Source: Pseudobdellovibrionaceae bacterium (GTDB lineage: Bacteria; Bdellovibrionota; Bdellovibrionia; Bdellovibrionales; Bdellovibrionaceae). Taken from it: a stretch of DNA of 60,917 nucleotides. The stretch is taken from NCBI GenBank assembly GCA_013359135.1, contig JABWCN010000024.1, positions 1-60,917 on the forward strand, written 5' to 3'. The notes beneath the pieces are model-generated. The model saw nothing but the letters and a program-made list of their open reading frames with translations. It made no database searches and was not told the DNA's origin. The translations under genes and the position numbers were made by a program. Below, one piece after another: positions 8,003 to 16,632 of this stretch (its first letter is position 1; each line of letters begins with the position of its first letter).

Positions 8003-8989
8003 ATGAAAAAAAATCTCGAATTAATTTTATTAAGTGTTTTGATAAGTTTAAAAACTTTTGCAGGATTAATTTATGTTCCATCTGATTTTGATGTAAAAAC
8101 AGCAAAGATGGTTGTGGTTATTCATGGCTGTTTGCAAACTGCAGAGTCAATGGCGCTTGGATCAGGTTGGAATAATAAGGCCGACGAAAATAATCTTTTA
8201 ATTTACTATCCTCAAGCAAAAAAAGGTTCAAACAAAAATGATTGTTGGAACTGGTTTGATGTAGAAAATCAAAAAAGAGAATCAGGGCAATTAAAACAAA
8301 TTGTAGATGAAATTAATAAAATCAAAAAAGATTATCATCTACAAAACAATCCTGTTTTTGTGACAGGAATTTCTTCTGGAGGAGCTACTACATCGGGATT
8401 GTTATCATGTTTTCCAGAATATTTTCAGGCTGGTGCTATACATTCTGGTCCAGCGTATGGACTAGCTAAAAACGAAGCTGAAGCCTATCAGTTAATGTCT
8501 AAAGCCGAAGTTGAATCAAATGTTCTCCCCTCTTGTCAGGCAAAAAAATTTAAGGGAGATTTGATGGTGGTTCAAGGTGATCAAGATAAGGTTGTAAATC
8601 CTAAAAATGCCCAAAAAATTATTTCAGAGTTTTTAGGTGATGTGATTCCAGACGAAAAAGATGTAGAAGAGACAAGTGCACTAGATTCGTCGGTTAAGTA
8701 TGTTTACAAAATTTCCAGTTATCCTAATCAGGACAATAGAAATATTAAAGTGTATTTAGTTAAAGGGATGGGACATGTATGGTCAGGATCATTAATTAAT
8801 CTTAGAAATGCAGCGATTCTTAGTTCAAAAAGTCAAATTCCAACTGCTGTGCCTTTTTTCAAAGAGGATGGAATAAGTTCCACTAATATAACATGGGAGT
8901 TTTTCAAAAACTCTAAAAATCGTGAACCTAATAGCGAATCAACTTCTAATAAGTTAAAACTTAATAAGAAAAAAGAAATTAAAAAATAA
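8003..8989 (+). CDS. Secreted PHB-depolymerase / LpqC-type esterase
   Basis: Alpha/beta-hydrolase with a cleavable signal peptide (residues 1-20, MKKNLELILLSVLISLKTFA). The catalytic triad is visible: nucleophile Ser124 in GISSGG, the acid in VVQGDQDKVVNP, and His in VKGMGHVWSG. The early VVVIHGCLQTAESM strand supplies the oxyanion hole. These are features of short-chain poly(3-hydroxyalkanoate) depolymerase / feruloyl-esterase-like family 1 enzymes. The Lys/Asn-rich C-terminal tail is not conserved. A likely periplasmic or extracellular esterase; the true substrate cannot be told from sequence. GTAGGAGT precedes the ATG. Confidence 0.85.
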   Translation: MKKNLELILLSVLISLKTFAGLIYVPSDFDVKTAKMVVVIHGCLQTAESMALGSGWNNKADENNLLIYYPQAKKGSNKNDCWNWFDVENQKRESGQLKQIVDEINKIKKDYHLQNNPVFVTGISSGGATTSGLLSCFPEYFQAGAIHSGPAYGLAKNEAEAYQLMSKAEVESNVLPSCQAKKFKGDLMVVQGDQDKVVNPKNAQKIISEFLGDVIPDEKDVEETSALDSSVKYVYKISSYPNQDNRNIKVYLVKGMGHVWSGSLINLRNAAILSSKSQIPTAVPFFKEDGISSTNITWEFFKNSKNREPNSESTSNKLKLNKKKEIKK

Positions 8990-9060
8990 CGATTATTTGT
9001 TTTGATATTGTTTTTTTGTAAATTTGGATAAATAATTCTTTTAAAGAGAGGGATCTTATC

Positions 9061-9318
9061 ATGAAAAATTTTTTATTTGTTAGTTTGTTTTTAACTTCAA
9101 TAGTAAGTGCTGCAGAAAAAACGTATCAAGTTACAGGACCTGTACTTGAAGTGACTGATTCTAGTGTTGTTGTGCAAAAAGGAAAAGAAAAATGGGAACT
9201 TAAGAAAGATGCTACAACCAAAGTTACAGGTGAGCTAAAAGTTGGTAGTAAAGTTACTGTCGAGTATACGATGATGGCTAAAACAGTTGAAGTAAAAGAA
9301 GAAAAAAAGAAAAAATAG
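9061..9318 (+). CDS. Small secreted beta-rich protein
   Basis: 85 residues with a signal peptide (MKNFLFVSLFLTSIVSAAEK, cleavage after Ala-Ala or near it). A single small beta domain follows (VTGPVLEVTDSSVVVQKGKE, then LKKDATTKVTGELKVGSKV), resembling the DUF5666-like / OB-like metal-stress proteins that bind via repeated strands. It ends in a Lys-rich tail. A GAGAGGGATC ribosome site is present. Function unknown; periplasmic location inferred. Confidence 0.75.
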   Translation: MKNFLFVSLFLTSIVSAAEKTYQVTGPVLEVTDSSVVVQKGKEKWELKKDATTKVTGELKVGSKVTVEYTMMAKTVEVKEEKKKK

Positions 9319-9350
9319 ATCTTAGTTATTTTAAAAATTAAAAAAGAATT

Positions 9351-9393
9351 AAAAAAAGGTCCATTCTTGAAACTCACGAATGGACCTTTTTTT
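9351..9393. terminator. Bidirectional terminator between the 9061 gene and htpG
   Basis: Very strong perfect stem AAAAAAAGGTCCATTC (9351-9366) / GAATGGACCTTTTTTT (9378-9393), 11-base loop. The A tract on one side and T tract on the other let it stop both converging transcripts. Confidence 0.93.
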
Positions 9394-9396
9394 ATA

Positions 9397-11304
9397 TTAC
9401 ATTCTAGCCATCAAATCAGATATTTGCTTTGAGAACCTTGCCGGATCTGGTAGGTCAGAACCTTCGTTTAATAATGCTTGATTATATAAAATTTCAGACC
9501 AAGTTTTTTGTTCTTCTTCATTTTTATTGATCATAGATTCAAACAAAGGATGTTTCAAATTTAACTCAAGAATTCTTTTTGTTCTTGGCATATTAAACTC
9601 ACCACCCATTCTTGACATTAATCTTTCCATGTTAGCAGAAGGGTCGTTAGCAGCACTTACAAGGCAAGCAGGTGTTGAGCTTAAACGGTCTGAAATGACA
9701 ACATCTTTGATGTTTTCATTTAAGAAAGTTTTCATTTTATCAATTAGAGGTAAGAACCTTTCTTTTAAGGATTTATTTTCTTCTTCTTTTTTCTTTTTTT
9801 CTTCCTCAGTGTCTAGGTTTAGATCATTTCTTGTAATTGATTGCAGTTTTTTATCTTTATAAGTGGATAAACTGTTCATTACCCATTCGTCTACAGGATC
9901 GACACATAGTAAAACTTCGTAACCTTTCTCATTTAATTTCTCCATATATGGAGTGTTTTTGATTTGAGTCATGTTTTCGCCAGTTATGAAATAGATATCT
10001 TTTTGTTCTGGTTTCATACGTACGATATATTCATCAAGAGTTGAAAGCTTATCTTGAGTCGAGGTAGTAAATAAAAGTAAATCTTGGATTTTATCTTTAG
10101 CAGTAACATCATTAGCTACTCCTTCTTTCAAAGTGGATCCAAACTCTTTCCAAAATAATTCATACTTATCTCTAGATTGAGTCAGAAGTTCTTTTAAAGA
10201 TGAGTATATTTTATTAACTACATTTTTTTTGATTAATTGGACTTGACGATCTTGTTGTAAAATTTCTCTAGATACATTTAAAGATAAGTCACTGCTATCA
10301 ATCAAACCTTTCACAAAGCGTAGGTGAGGAGGTAATAAGTCTTTGCAGTCGCTCATGATAAAAACTTTTTTAACATATAAACTTAAACCATATTCTGTGT
10401 CGCGATACTGATAGTTCCATGGTTTTTTCTCAGGAACAAATAACAAAGATGTAAATTCAATAGTTCCTTCTGCTTTATAGTGAACCGTTTTGATTGGTTC
10501 GCTCCAGTCGTGGGAAATATGTTTGTAAAATTCACTGTATTCTTCTGGTTTAATTTCGTGAGCAGGTCTTAACCAAAGAGCTTTCATTGAGTTAAGAGTT
10601 TGATCTTCATCTTTATACTGTGGCTCTTTATTTTCTTCAGTAGCTGTTTCTGGAATTGCAACCTTGGTTTTCATAACAACAGGATAAGAAATAAAGTCAG
10701 AATATTTTTTTACTAAAGACTTTAAAGTCCATTCATCAGAAAAGTCAGCGACATGATCTTCTTCTTGAAATTTTTTAAGTTTTAAAGTGATTGTTGTCCC
10801 AACTCCTTCAGGTCTTGGTACTTCATCTATAGAGTAGGTACCATCACCTTGAGATTCCCAAACAACGCCCATATTGGTCCCAGCTTTTTGGGTGTGAAGA
10901 ATAACTTTTTCAGCAACCATAAAAGAAGAGTAAAATCCCACACCAAATTGTCCGATTAATTCTGGTTTATTTTTCATTTCTTGAGAAAGTTGGTGATACT
11001 TTTGAGTACCAGAACGCGCAATAGTTCCTATGTACTCTACCACTTCTTCTTTATTCATACCAATGCCTGAATCGATAATTTTTAAAGTTCCATCAGTTTT
11101 ATTAGGTTCCAGTCTAACTTCATATTTATGATCGGGTCGTACTAATTGGTGATTAGTAAGAACTTCAAATTTAAGTTTATCCATCGCATCTGAAGCGTTG
11201 GAGATCAATTCCCTTAAGAAAATTTCTTTATTGGAATAGAGGGAATGGATCATGAGGTCTAAAAGTTTCTTAATTTCCGCATTAAAAGACTGCGTTTGCT
11301 TCAT
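9397..11304 (-). CDS. htpG: Molecular chaperone HtpG (Hsp90)
   Basis: ATP-dependent homodimeric cytosolic chaperone of 635 residues, normal for the family. The GHKL ATP site is intact: ELISNASDAMDKLKF, DSGIGMNKEEV and GQFGVGFYSSFMVA. The middle domain has the SREILQQ signature (DLSLNVSREILQQDRQVQLI), and the C-terminal dimerisation domain follows. The ATG at 11304 has AAGGAGAA 6-12 bases upstream. The leader contains a hairpin that buries the start codon (see the separate regulatory entry), suggesting temperature control. It lies downstream of the ABC exporter gene but has its own promoter-like sequence. Confidence 0.97.
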   Translation of the reverse strand: MKQTQSFNAEIKKLLDLMIHSLYSNKEIFLRELISNASDAMDKLKFEVLTNHQLVRPDHKYEVRLEPNKTDGTLKIIDSGIGMNKEEVVEYIGTIARSGTQKYHQLSQEMKNKPELIGQFGVGFYSSFMVAEKVILHTQKAGTNMGVVWESQGDGTYSIDEVPRPEGVGTTITLKLKKFQEEDHVADFSDEWTLKSLVKKYSDFISYPVVMKTKVAIPETATEENKEPQYKDEDQTLNSMKALWLRPAHEIKPEEYSEFYKHISHDWSEPIKTVHYKAEGTIEFTSLLFVPEKKPWNYQYRDTEYGLSLYVKKVFIMSDCKDLLPPHLRFVKGLIDSSDLSLNVSREILQQDRQVQLIKKNVVNKIYSSLKELLTQSRDKYELFWKEFGSTLKEGVANDVTAKDKIQDLLLFTTSTQDKLSTLDEYIVRMKPEQKDIYFITGENMTQIKNTPYMEKLNEKGYEVLLCVDPVDEWVMNSLSTYKDKKLQSITRNDLNLDTEEEKKKKEEENKSLKERFLPLIDKMKTFLNENIKDVVISDRLSSTPACLVSAANDPSANMERLMSRMGGEFNMPRTKRILELNLKHPLFESMINKNEEEQKTWSEILYNQALLNEGSDLPDPARFSKQISDLMARM

Positions 11305-11344
11305 ATTGATTTCTCCTTGATTATAAGACTACAGATCAATATGA
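11301..11344 (-). promoter_or_regulatory. Possible RNA thermometer in the htpG leader
   Basis: In the htpG mRNA a perfect 10-base inverted repeat, UCAUAUUGAU (11344-11335) and AUCAAUAUGA (11310-11301), encloses a 24-base loop. The 3' arm contains the AUG start codon (11304-11302) and the loop holds the AAGGAGA ribosome site. An A/U-rich stem that masks the start codon of a heat-shock chaperone gene is what a fourU/ROSE-like thermosensor does, though this one is neither family by sequence. Confidence 0.5.
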
Positions 11345-11371
11345 GTTGGCGTAGGACTTTGTCAATGCCAA

Positions 11372-11401
11372 ATTATACAGCATTTAAAACGAAGAAGTCT
11401 A
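11372..11401 (-). promoter_or_regulatory. Putative promoter for htpG
   Basis: A perfect -10 TATAAT (reverse strand of 11372-11377) is preceded at 18 bases by TAGACT (11396-11401), four of six matches to TTGACA. The predicted start near 11365 gives a leader of about 60 bases containing the whole hairpin. Confidence 0.45.
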
Positions 11402-11404
11402 TGG

Positions 11405-13126
11405 TTACTGTTTTTGTAGTAATTTGAAATATATTCCAGTGGTGTCTTTTGAAAGGGTATCGTGGTGACCTGTTTGGACAATCTGCCCTTTATCTACAAC
11501 TAGAATTTCATCGGAGTTAATTATTGTGGAAATTCTATGAGCAATAACTATACTAGTACGGCCCTGCATCAAGCGAAAGAGTGCTTCTTGAACTAAGGAT
11601 TCGCTTTCAGTATCCAAGCTAGAAGTGGCTTCATCAAGAATTAAAATTTTAGGATTTTTTAAGATAGCTCTGGCAATGGCAACACGTTGTTTTTGGCCAC
11701 CGGAAAGTTGGAGTCCTCGTTCTCCGACCCGAGTTTCAAAGCCGTCAGGGAATTGAGAAATAAATTGAAAAGCGTTTGCTGCTTTGGCAGCAGCGATAAC
11801 GTCTTCGTGACTAGCATTTTGTTTTCCATATCTGATATTTTCTTCAATTGTAGAGGAAATCAAAATGGGTTCTTGAGATACCATCCCAATTTGACTGCGC
11901 AGCCAAGAAACATTGAGTTCATTTATATCGTTATCATCAACTTTAATATAGCCTTTATTTATTGGGTAATAATTAGGAATTAAACTAGCAATCGTACTTT
12001 TCCCAGCTCCTGAAGAGCCTACGATCGCAATTTTTCTACCAGGCTCAATTGAGAAACTCATATTATTAATAACGCTAATATTGGGTCTTGATGGGTAGCA
12101 AAAAGAAACATTTTTAAACTCAATGCGACCTTGAATGTTGTCTGGAATTAGTCCATTGTTTTTGTCTTTTGATTGCTTTTCTAGGAGTTCAAAGATTCTT
12201 TCGCTGGCTCCAACTCCTGATGTGATGTCTCCCCAAAGTGTACCCAACATTCCACCTCCCATAGCAACGAAGAGAAGATAGAGTAGGAATTGAGTTAGGT
12301 CGCCTATTGACAGATGGTCATTAACAACTTGGTATCCTCCATACATTAAAACAATACAAACTGCACTAAGACCAACGACCATCGCTACAAGAATGAAAAT
12401 AGAAATGGTTGAAATTCTAGATTTCACTAGTTGCAACGCATCTTCTAGTTGAAACGTGTATCGTTGACTTTCGAAGTCTTCCTTCACAAAGGACTTTACC
12501 GTTTTAATTCCTGATAATGTTTCTTCTGCTATCACACTGGATTGTGCTATAGACTCCTGCAATTTTTTTGAATGGCTTTTGATTTTTTTACCATAAATAG
12601 CTGTAAAAATACTCATTGGAGGTAATAGTACAAGCATGACAAGCGTTAGTTTCCAAGAAGTGTAAAACATAAATCCTAGGCCACCGATAACCTGTCCTAA
12701 GTTTCTTAAACCCATTGAAATATTAACACTGACTGTATTTTGAAGGGTTGTGCAGTCAGAGGCAAGACGACTCAAAAGCTCACCAGTTCTGTGTTCATCG
12801 AAGAAGCTCACTTCTTGATACATGATGTTTTTAAATAGATTTTGACGTAGCTTTAAAACAATTCTTTCCCCGCTTAATGAGAAAAAATAGTATCTTAAGC
12901 TGGATGTGATTCCTTGAAGGATAAAAAGCAAAAAAAGAAAACCAACAGCGGTCCATAAGAGATCAATTCTTTTAGTTTGTAATACATTATCAACAAACCA
13001 TCGTATTGCTTGTGGGAAGATCAGTGAAGAACCACTAGAGATAATCAAAAAAAATAAGCCTAAACTTAGGGTTTTTAATTCAGGCTTCGCTATCAAAAAT
13101 AGGCGATTTAGAGTCTTGTTCTTCAT
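11405..13126 (-). CDS. ABC exporter, MsbA/LmrA-like half-transporter
   Basis: 573-residue fusion of a six-helix ABC-type exporter membrane domain (residues ~1-310, including FFDEHRTGELLSRLASDCTT) and an ATPase domain. The ATPase shows Walker A GSSGAGKST, Q-loop GMVSQEPIL, signature LSGGQKQRVAIARAIL, Walker B ILILDEATSSLD and switch His IVIAHRIST. It should act as a homodimer in the inner membrane, exporting a lipid or lipophilic molecule. MsbA-type lipid A flipping is possible but not proven by sequence. The gene lies between the response regulator and htpG on the same strand. Confidence 0.9.
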   Translation of the reverse strand: MKNKTLNRLFLIAKPELKTLSLGLFFLIISSGSSLIFPQAIRWFVDNVLQTKRIDLLWTAVGFLFLLFILQGITSSLRYYFFSLSGERIVLKLRQNLFKNIMYQEVSFFDEHRTGELLSRLASDCTTLQNTVSVNISMGLRNLGQVIGGLGFMFYTSWKLTLVMLVLLPPMSIFTAIYGKKIKSHSKKLQESIAQSSVIAEETLSGIKTVKSFVKEDFESQRYTFQLEDALQLVKSRISTISIFILVAMVVGLSAVCIVLMYGGYQVVNDHLSIGDLTQFLLYLLFVAMGGGMLGTLWGDITSGVGASERIFELLEKQSKDKNNGLIPDNIQGRIEFKNVSFCYPSRPNISVINNMSFSIEPGRKIAIVGSSGAGKSTIASLIPNYYPINKGYIKVDDNDINELNVSWLRSQIGMVSQEPILISSTIEENIRYGKQNASHEDVIAAAKAANAFQFISQFPDGFETRVGERGLQLSGGQKQRVAIARAILKNPKILILDEATSSLDTESESLVQEALFRLMQGRTSIVIAHRISTIINSDEILVVDKGQIVQTGHHDTLSKDTTGIYFKLLQKQ

Positions 13127-13169
13127 AGGACCTTTATTTTGAAAATCCAGTGTAGCTAAATTTAAAAAA

Positions 13170-14576
13170 TTACACTTCCATTATAGGGCCTGTGCCATAG
13201 GGTTTTAGTCCTTTTTTCTTAATTTTTTCAACGAGCGTGGTTCTGTTTAGTCTTAAAAGAGCTGCTGCTTGATTGCGATTCCACCCCGTTTTTTCTAAAG
13301 CTTTCAGAATGAGTGCGTTTTCGTAGGCATCCACAGCCGTATTAAAATCAATTCCGTCAGCAGGAATGTCATCAAAGTGAATTTCTTCACTATTTTTTTC
13401 AACAACAGTTTGATATTTTGTTGGCAGATCTTGGACTTCAATTTGCCCCTCACCTTTTAGAATACAGATTCTTTCGACAAGATTTTCAAGTTCACGGATG
13501 TTACCAGGCCAGGTGTAAGCAGAAAGACTTTGCAAAGCCAGATCACTAAATCCAGAAAGTTTTCTGTTTTTATTATAGTTTTTTAAAAAATGATTAAGCA
13601 ATAGTGGTATATCTGTTTTTCTTTCAGCAAGGGAAGGCAAGGCTATAGGAATTACATTAAGTCGGTAATAGAGGTCTTCTCTAAATCTTCCTTCAGTAAC
13701 AGCTTTTTCAAGGTTGATATTTGTGGCTGCGATTAATCTTACATTCACGTTGATAGTTTTCATGCCACCAACAGGTTCAAATGATTTCTCTTGCAAAGCA
13801 CGTAAGATTTTAACTTGGAGACTTGGTTCTAAATCACCAATTTCGTCGAGGAATAAAGTTCCCCCATCAGCTAGCTCAAATCTTCCCATTCGATTGGAAA
13901 TAGCTCCAGTAAACGCCCCTTTGACATGTCCGAAGAGTTCGCTTTCAAGTAGTTCGGAAGGAATAGCACCACAATTAATTGGTATAAAGGGGCCATTTGA
14001 TCTAGAAGAATTGTAATGAATAGCTTTAGCGATCAGTTCTTTTCCTGTACCACTATTTCCTGTGATCAAGACTGTAGCCTCGGAATCAGCTACACGTTCG
14101 ACTAAGCTTAAAACTTTTTGAATTTCTTCACTTTGTCCAATAATTTGATCAAACTTATATTTCTTATCGATTACTTTTTTAAGTTGCTGGTTTTCAATTT
14201 GTAAGTGTTTATGCTCTAATGCTTTATCAACCAGGCTAAGTAATTCATCCAAGTTAAAAGGCTTAGTAATGAAATGAAATGCCCCTTTTTGAGTAGCTTT
14301 AACAGCATTTTCTATGGATCCAAAACCTGTCAAAATAATGACTTCAATTTGAGGGTAAAGATCTTTCAAAATAGACATAAACTCAAGGCCATTACCATCA
14401 GGTAGACTCATATCTACAATAGCTAAATCAAGAGGTTGGTCTCCTTGAATTAAAACTTTGGCCTCTTCAATACTTGAGGAGGTTATCACATTGAGATTTT
14501 TTTTTGTTAAAACTCTAAAAAGAGAGGCTCTTAAGCTTGAGTCGTCATCTAATATAAGAACTTTATGATTCTTCAT
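13170..14576 (-). CDS. Sigma54-dependent response regulator (NtrC family)
   Basis: 468 residues with all three NtrC modules. The receiver domain has phospho-acceptor Asp55 in LAIVDMSLPDG and Lys in FITKPFN. The AAA+ sigma54-interaction domain has Walker A GNSGTGKELIAKAIH, the GAFTGA sigma54 loop and Walker B GGTLFLDEIGD. The Fis-type helix-turn-helix is NRNQAAALLRLNRTTLVEKI. It should activate sigma54 promoters when phosphorylated. The ATG at 14576 is chosen because GGAAGGAAGG lies just upstream; the frame runs open to 14639. Its partner is most likely the sensor kinase encoded next to it (14791-16632). FleR/FlrC-like flagellar control is one possibility but is not shown. Confidence 0.93.
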   Translation of the reverse strand: MKNHKVLILDDDSSLRASLFRVLTKKNLNVITSSSIEEAKVLIQGDQPLDLAIVDMSLPDGNGLEFMSILKDLYPQIEVIILTGFGSIENAVKATQKGAFHFITKPFNLDELLSLVDKALEHKHLQIENQQLKKVIDKKYKFDQIIGQSEEIQKVLSLVERVADSEATVLITGNSGTGKELIAKAIHYNSSRSNGPFIPINCGAIPSELLESELFGHVKGAFTGAISNRMGRFELADGGTLFLDEIGDLEPSLQVKILRALQEKSFEPVGGMKTINVNVRLIAATNINLEKAVTEGRFREDLYYRLNVIPIALPSLAERKTDIPLLLNHFLKNYNKNRKLSGFSDLALQSLSAYTWPGNIRELENLVERICILKGEGQIEVQDLPTKYQTVVEKNSEEIHFDDIPADGIDFNTAVDAYENALILKALEKTGWNRNQAAALLRLNRTTLVEKIKKKGLKPYGTGPIMEV

Positions 14577-14625
14577 TGACCTTCCTTCCTGGTAGGTAAT
14601 TAAGATAATAAACTTATCTATCATA

Positions 14626-14656
14626 ATATTATTATACATTTGACGGGACTGTCAAA
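14626..14656 (-). promoter_or_regulatory. Putative promoter with overlapping palindrome before the response regulator
   Basis: Reading on the - strand, TTGACA (14655-14650) and TAATAT (14631-14626) are spaced 18 bases apart. The -35 overlaps a perfect 6-bp inverted repeat TTTGAC / GTCAAA (14639-14644 and 14651-14656), a candidate operator. It would give the regulator a promoter separate from the upstream kinase gene. Confidence 0.35.
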
Positions 14657-14790
14657 AAATCCACACAAAACTTGACGTGAGTTCGGTCTAGAAACTGTAT
14701 CAGCTATCGTAGAGAAGGTATTTCCTGAACTTAGGGCGTATGTAAAGAATTCAAATAAAGTGAGTTCTAGACTAAAGATTGGAGAAATTT

Positions 14791-16632
14791 CTAGGCATTC
14801 TGATTCTCCTTAAAATTAACTGCATCTAATTGAAAGTAAATTAAAAGTTGATGTGAGTTTGTGACGTCACATTTAAGGTGATACTTAGTAAAAAGGCTCT
14901 GAATTTCATAAGGAAAGTCACTAGCAGAAGGTATTTTTTCAATGCTAGGTGAAGATTTTTCTTGTGAGGAGACTGTGAGGGTCAACTTTAGAGTTAGACT
15001 CATTTCATCTGAGTTTTGTTGGGTAATGTGAATTTTATCAATTTGAAAATTTTTGAGAGCAATAAACAAATCAAGAAAAAATTGAATAATCAGGATAGAG
15101 TAATCAAATAAAAAAATATCTTTTCTCAGATCGTAAATTAATTCCATGTCTCGATTATTTTTTTGTAATTGGAACAGCTGCATCGCCTTTTCAACCATTG
15201 AAAAAAGATTAACTTTTTTGGGTTGGTCAGCATCTTTATTTCTAGAAAAAATGAGTAAATTATCAATGATATCTCTGGCTCTTTTCGCCGCAGATTCAAT
15301 ATCTTTTAAATCTTGATAGATAGGATCAGATGACGTAACATCCATCAGCATCAATTGTGCAAAGGATAATAAACCAGCTAGTGGATTATTCATTTCATGA
15401 GCTAAACTACTACTTAAAATCCCAAGTTCAGCCTCAGGTGCCATTAGTAAAATTTTTGACTCCATTTTTAACTTCTCATTAACATTATGGTAATAATTAA
15501 TAAATAAGGTTTGTTTTTCATGGGTGAAGGTTTGGCTTAGAACTTCAAAGTGGTTTTGTTTATGATCTAATTTAAAACTTTGCCCCTTGCCACAATTTCT
15601 GCAAGGACTATCAAGGTCAAATAGTACTTGATAACATTTTTTCTTTTTTATGTCCATACTTGCTTTTTCAGTTTTAACTTCATTAATAGCAGAGGTATTA
15701 CTTTGGATGATATCGAAGCTTTCATTAATAATTAATATAGGCTCTTTAATCGCATTGAAAGTAGCTTCCCAATGATTTTTAATAACCGACATTTTATAGA
15801 TTTTTTCTATTCTTTCTAAGGAAAGACTTACTGCTTCTGTAAGCCGTCCTAGAAAATCAGCTTCTTCTTTATGAAAGGGTTTATTTTTAGCGCGCATAAA
15901 AAAGCTTGAGCCAATTTCCGTATTTTGTCGCAGAATTGGAAATTTTAAGAAGTCGTAATCAAGTTTTTCTTCTAATTCTTTGTTAAAGTAATGATCTTCA
16001 GGATGGTAAAAAACTTTTACCCATTGAATTTCAAAGGTTTTTAAGAGTTCTTGATTTAGATTTTCTTCTAGTTCTTGGATGTCTTTTGATTTGTAGATTG
16101 CGGTGAGCGTTTTGCGAAAAGTTTCAATTCTAAAATTCGTTAAAAATAATTTTCTTCTGGATTCTACTAGGAATTTAGTTCTTTTTTCAATTTTATCGTC
16201 AAGTTCAGATTTTAATTTAATTAATGACTTGTTTTGTTCTTCCAACAGAGTTTTGTAGCTCTCGATTTGTTTTTCAAAATAAGCTTGTTCTAAAGTCAGG
16301 TAAAGTTCAGTTTCAATTTCTTGATCATGATAAGTATAAAAAATCTTATTGAAAGAAAATTCGTTAATTAATTGGATAAGTTGTTTGTGTGAAAATTCTT
16401 TAGGAATAACAGCTACAATTTGAAGATAGGGATTTATAATCTTCCAACTTTGATAGTAGTCGACGAATTTTTTTTCTAAAAGACTTGTAAGATTAAGTCC
16501 TAAAACATCATAAGAGGATCTTTCGAAGTGGTAGTTTGCCTCATAAAGATCTTTGACGATGGTGGATCCAATTTCTTGTAATTTGGAATTCCAGGGGCCT
16601 ACTAGTAAAAATTTATTAATCAAAGTCGACAT
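14791..16632 (-). CDS. Soluble sensor histidine kinase with pseudo-receiver, GAF and PAS domains and a degenerate ATPase domain
   Basis: 613 residues without membrane segments. Residues ~7-110 look like a receiver fold lacking the acidic pair and phospho-Asp. Residues ~115-165 form a coiled coil, ~175-280 are GAF-like, and ~285-385 are a PAS domain with Cys333, Cys344 and Cys347. A HisKA helix carries His412 in SSLAHEMNNPLAGLLSF. The C-terminal region that should be HATPase_c has no recognisable N box or glycine-rich G1/G2 boxes. It is likely the partner of the NtrC-type regulator downstream. It may act as a phosphatase, scaffold or heteromeric kinase instead of a normal autokinase. Its start overlaps the HAD gene end by 13 bases. 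Confidence 0.8.
   Translation of the reverse strand: MSTLINKFLLVGPWNSKLQEIGSTIVKDLYEANYHFERSSYDVLGLNLTSLLEKKFVDYYQSWKIINPYLQIVAVIPKEFSHKQLIQLINEFSFNKIFYTYHDQEIETELYLTLEQAYFEKQIESYKTLLEEQNKSLIKLKSELDDKIEKRTKFLVESRRKLFLTNFRIETFRKTLTAIYKSKDIQELEENLNQELLKTFEIQWVKVFYHPEDHYFNKELEEKLDYDFLKFPILRQNTEIGSSFFMRAKNKPFHKEEADFLGRLTEAVSLSLERIEKIYKMSVIKNHWEATFNAIKEPILIINESFDIIQSNTSAINEVKTEKASMDIKKKKCYQVLFDLDSPCRNCGKGQSFKLDHKQNHFEVLSQTFTHEKQTLFINYYHNVNEKLKMESKILLMAPEAELGILSSSLAHEMNNPLAGLLSFAQLMLMDVTSSDPIYQDLKDIESAAKRARDIIDNLLIFSRNKDADQPKKVNLFSMVEKAMQLFQLQKNNRDMELIYDLRKDIFLFDYSILIIQFFLDLFIALKNFQIDKIHITQQNSDEMSLTLKLTLTVSSQEKSSPSIEKIPSASDFPYEIQSLFTKYHLKCDVTNSHQLLIYFQLDAVNFKENQNA

Noticed and set aside
9527-9862. 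111-codon + strand open frame opposite htpG
   Set aside because: It is antisense to a highly conserved Hsp90 region, is Ser/Phe-rich from mirrored codons, and has no family resemblance or ribosome site.
11336-11365. TTGACA (reverse strand of 11360-11365) with TATTGA (11336-11341) as the htpG promoter
   Set aside because: A start here would fall inside the hairpin loop, and the -10 is poor. The TATAAT at 11372-11377 fits better, although both cannot be excluded.
11687-11983. 98-codon + strand open frame opposite the ABC exporter
   Set aside because: It lies antisense to the nucleotide-binding domain signature and has no independent signals.
13714-14016. 100-codon + strand open frame opposite the response regulator
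   Set aside because: It lies wholly inside the conserved AAA+ domain on the other strand and has no recognisable features.
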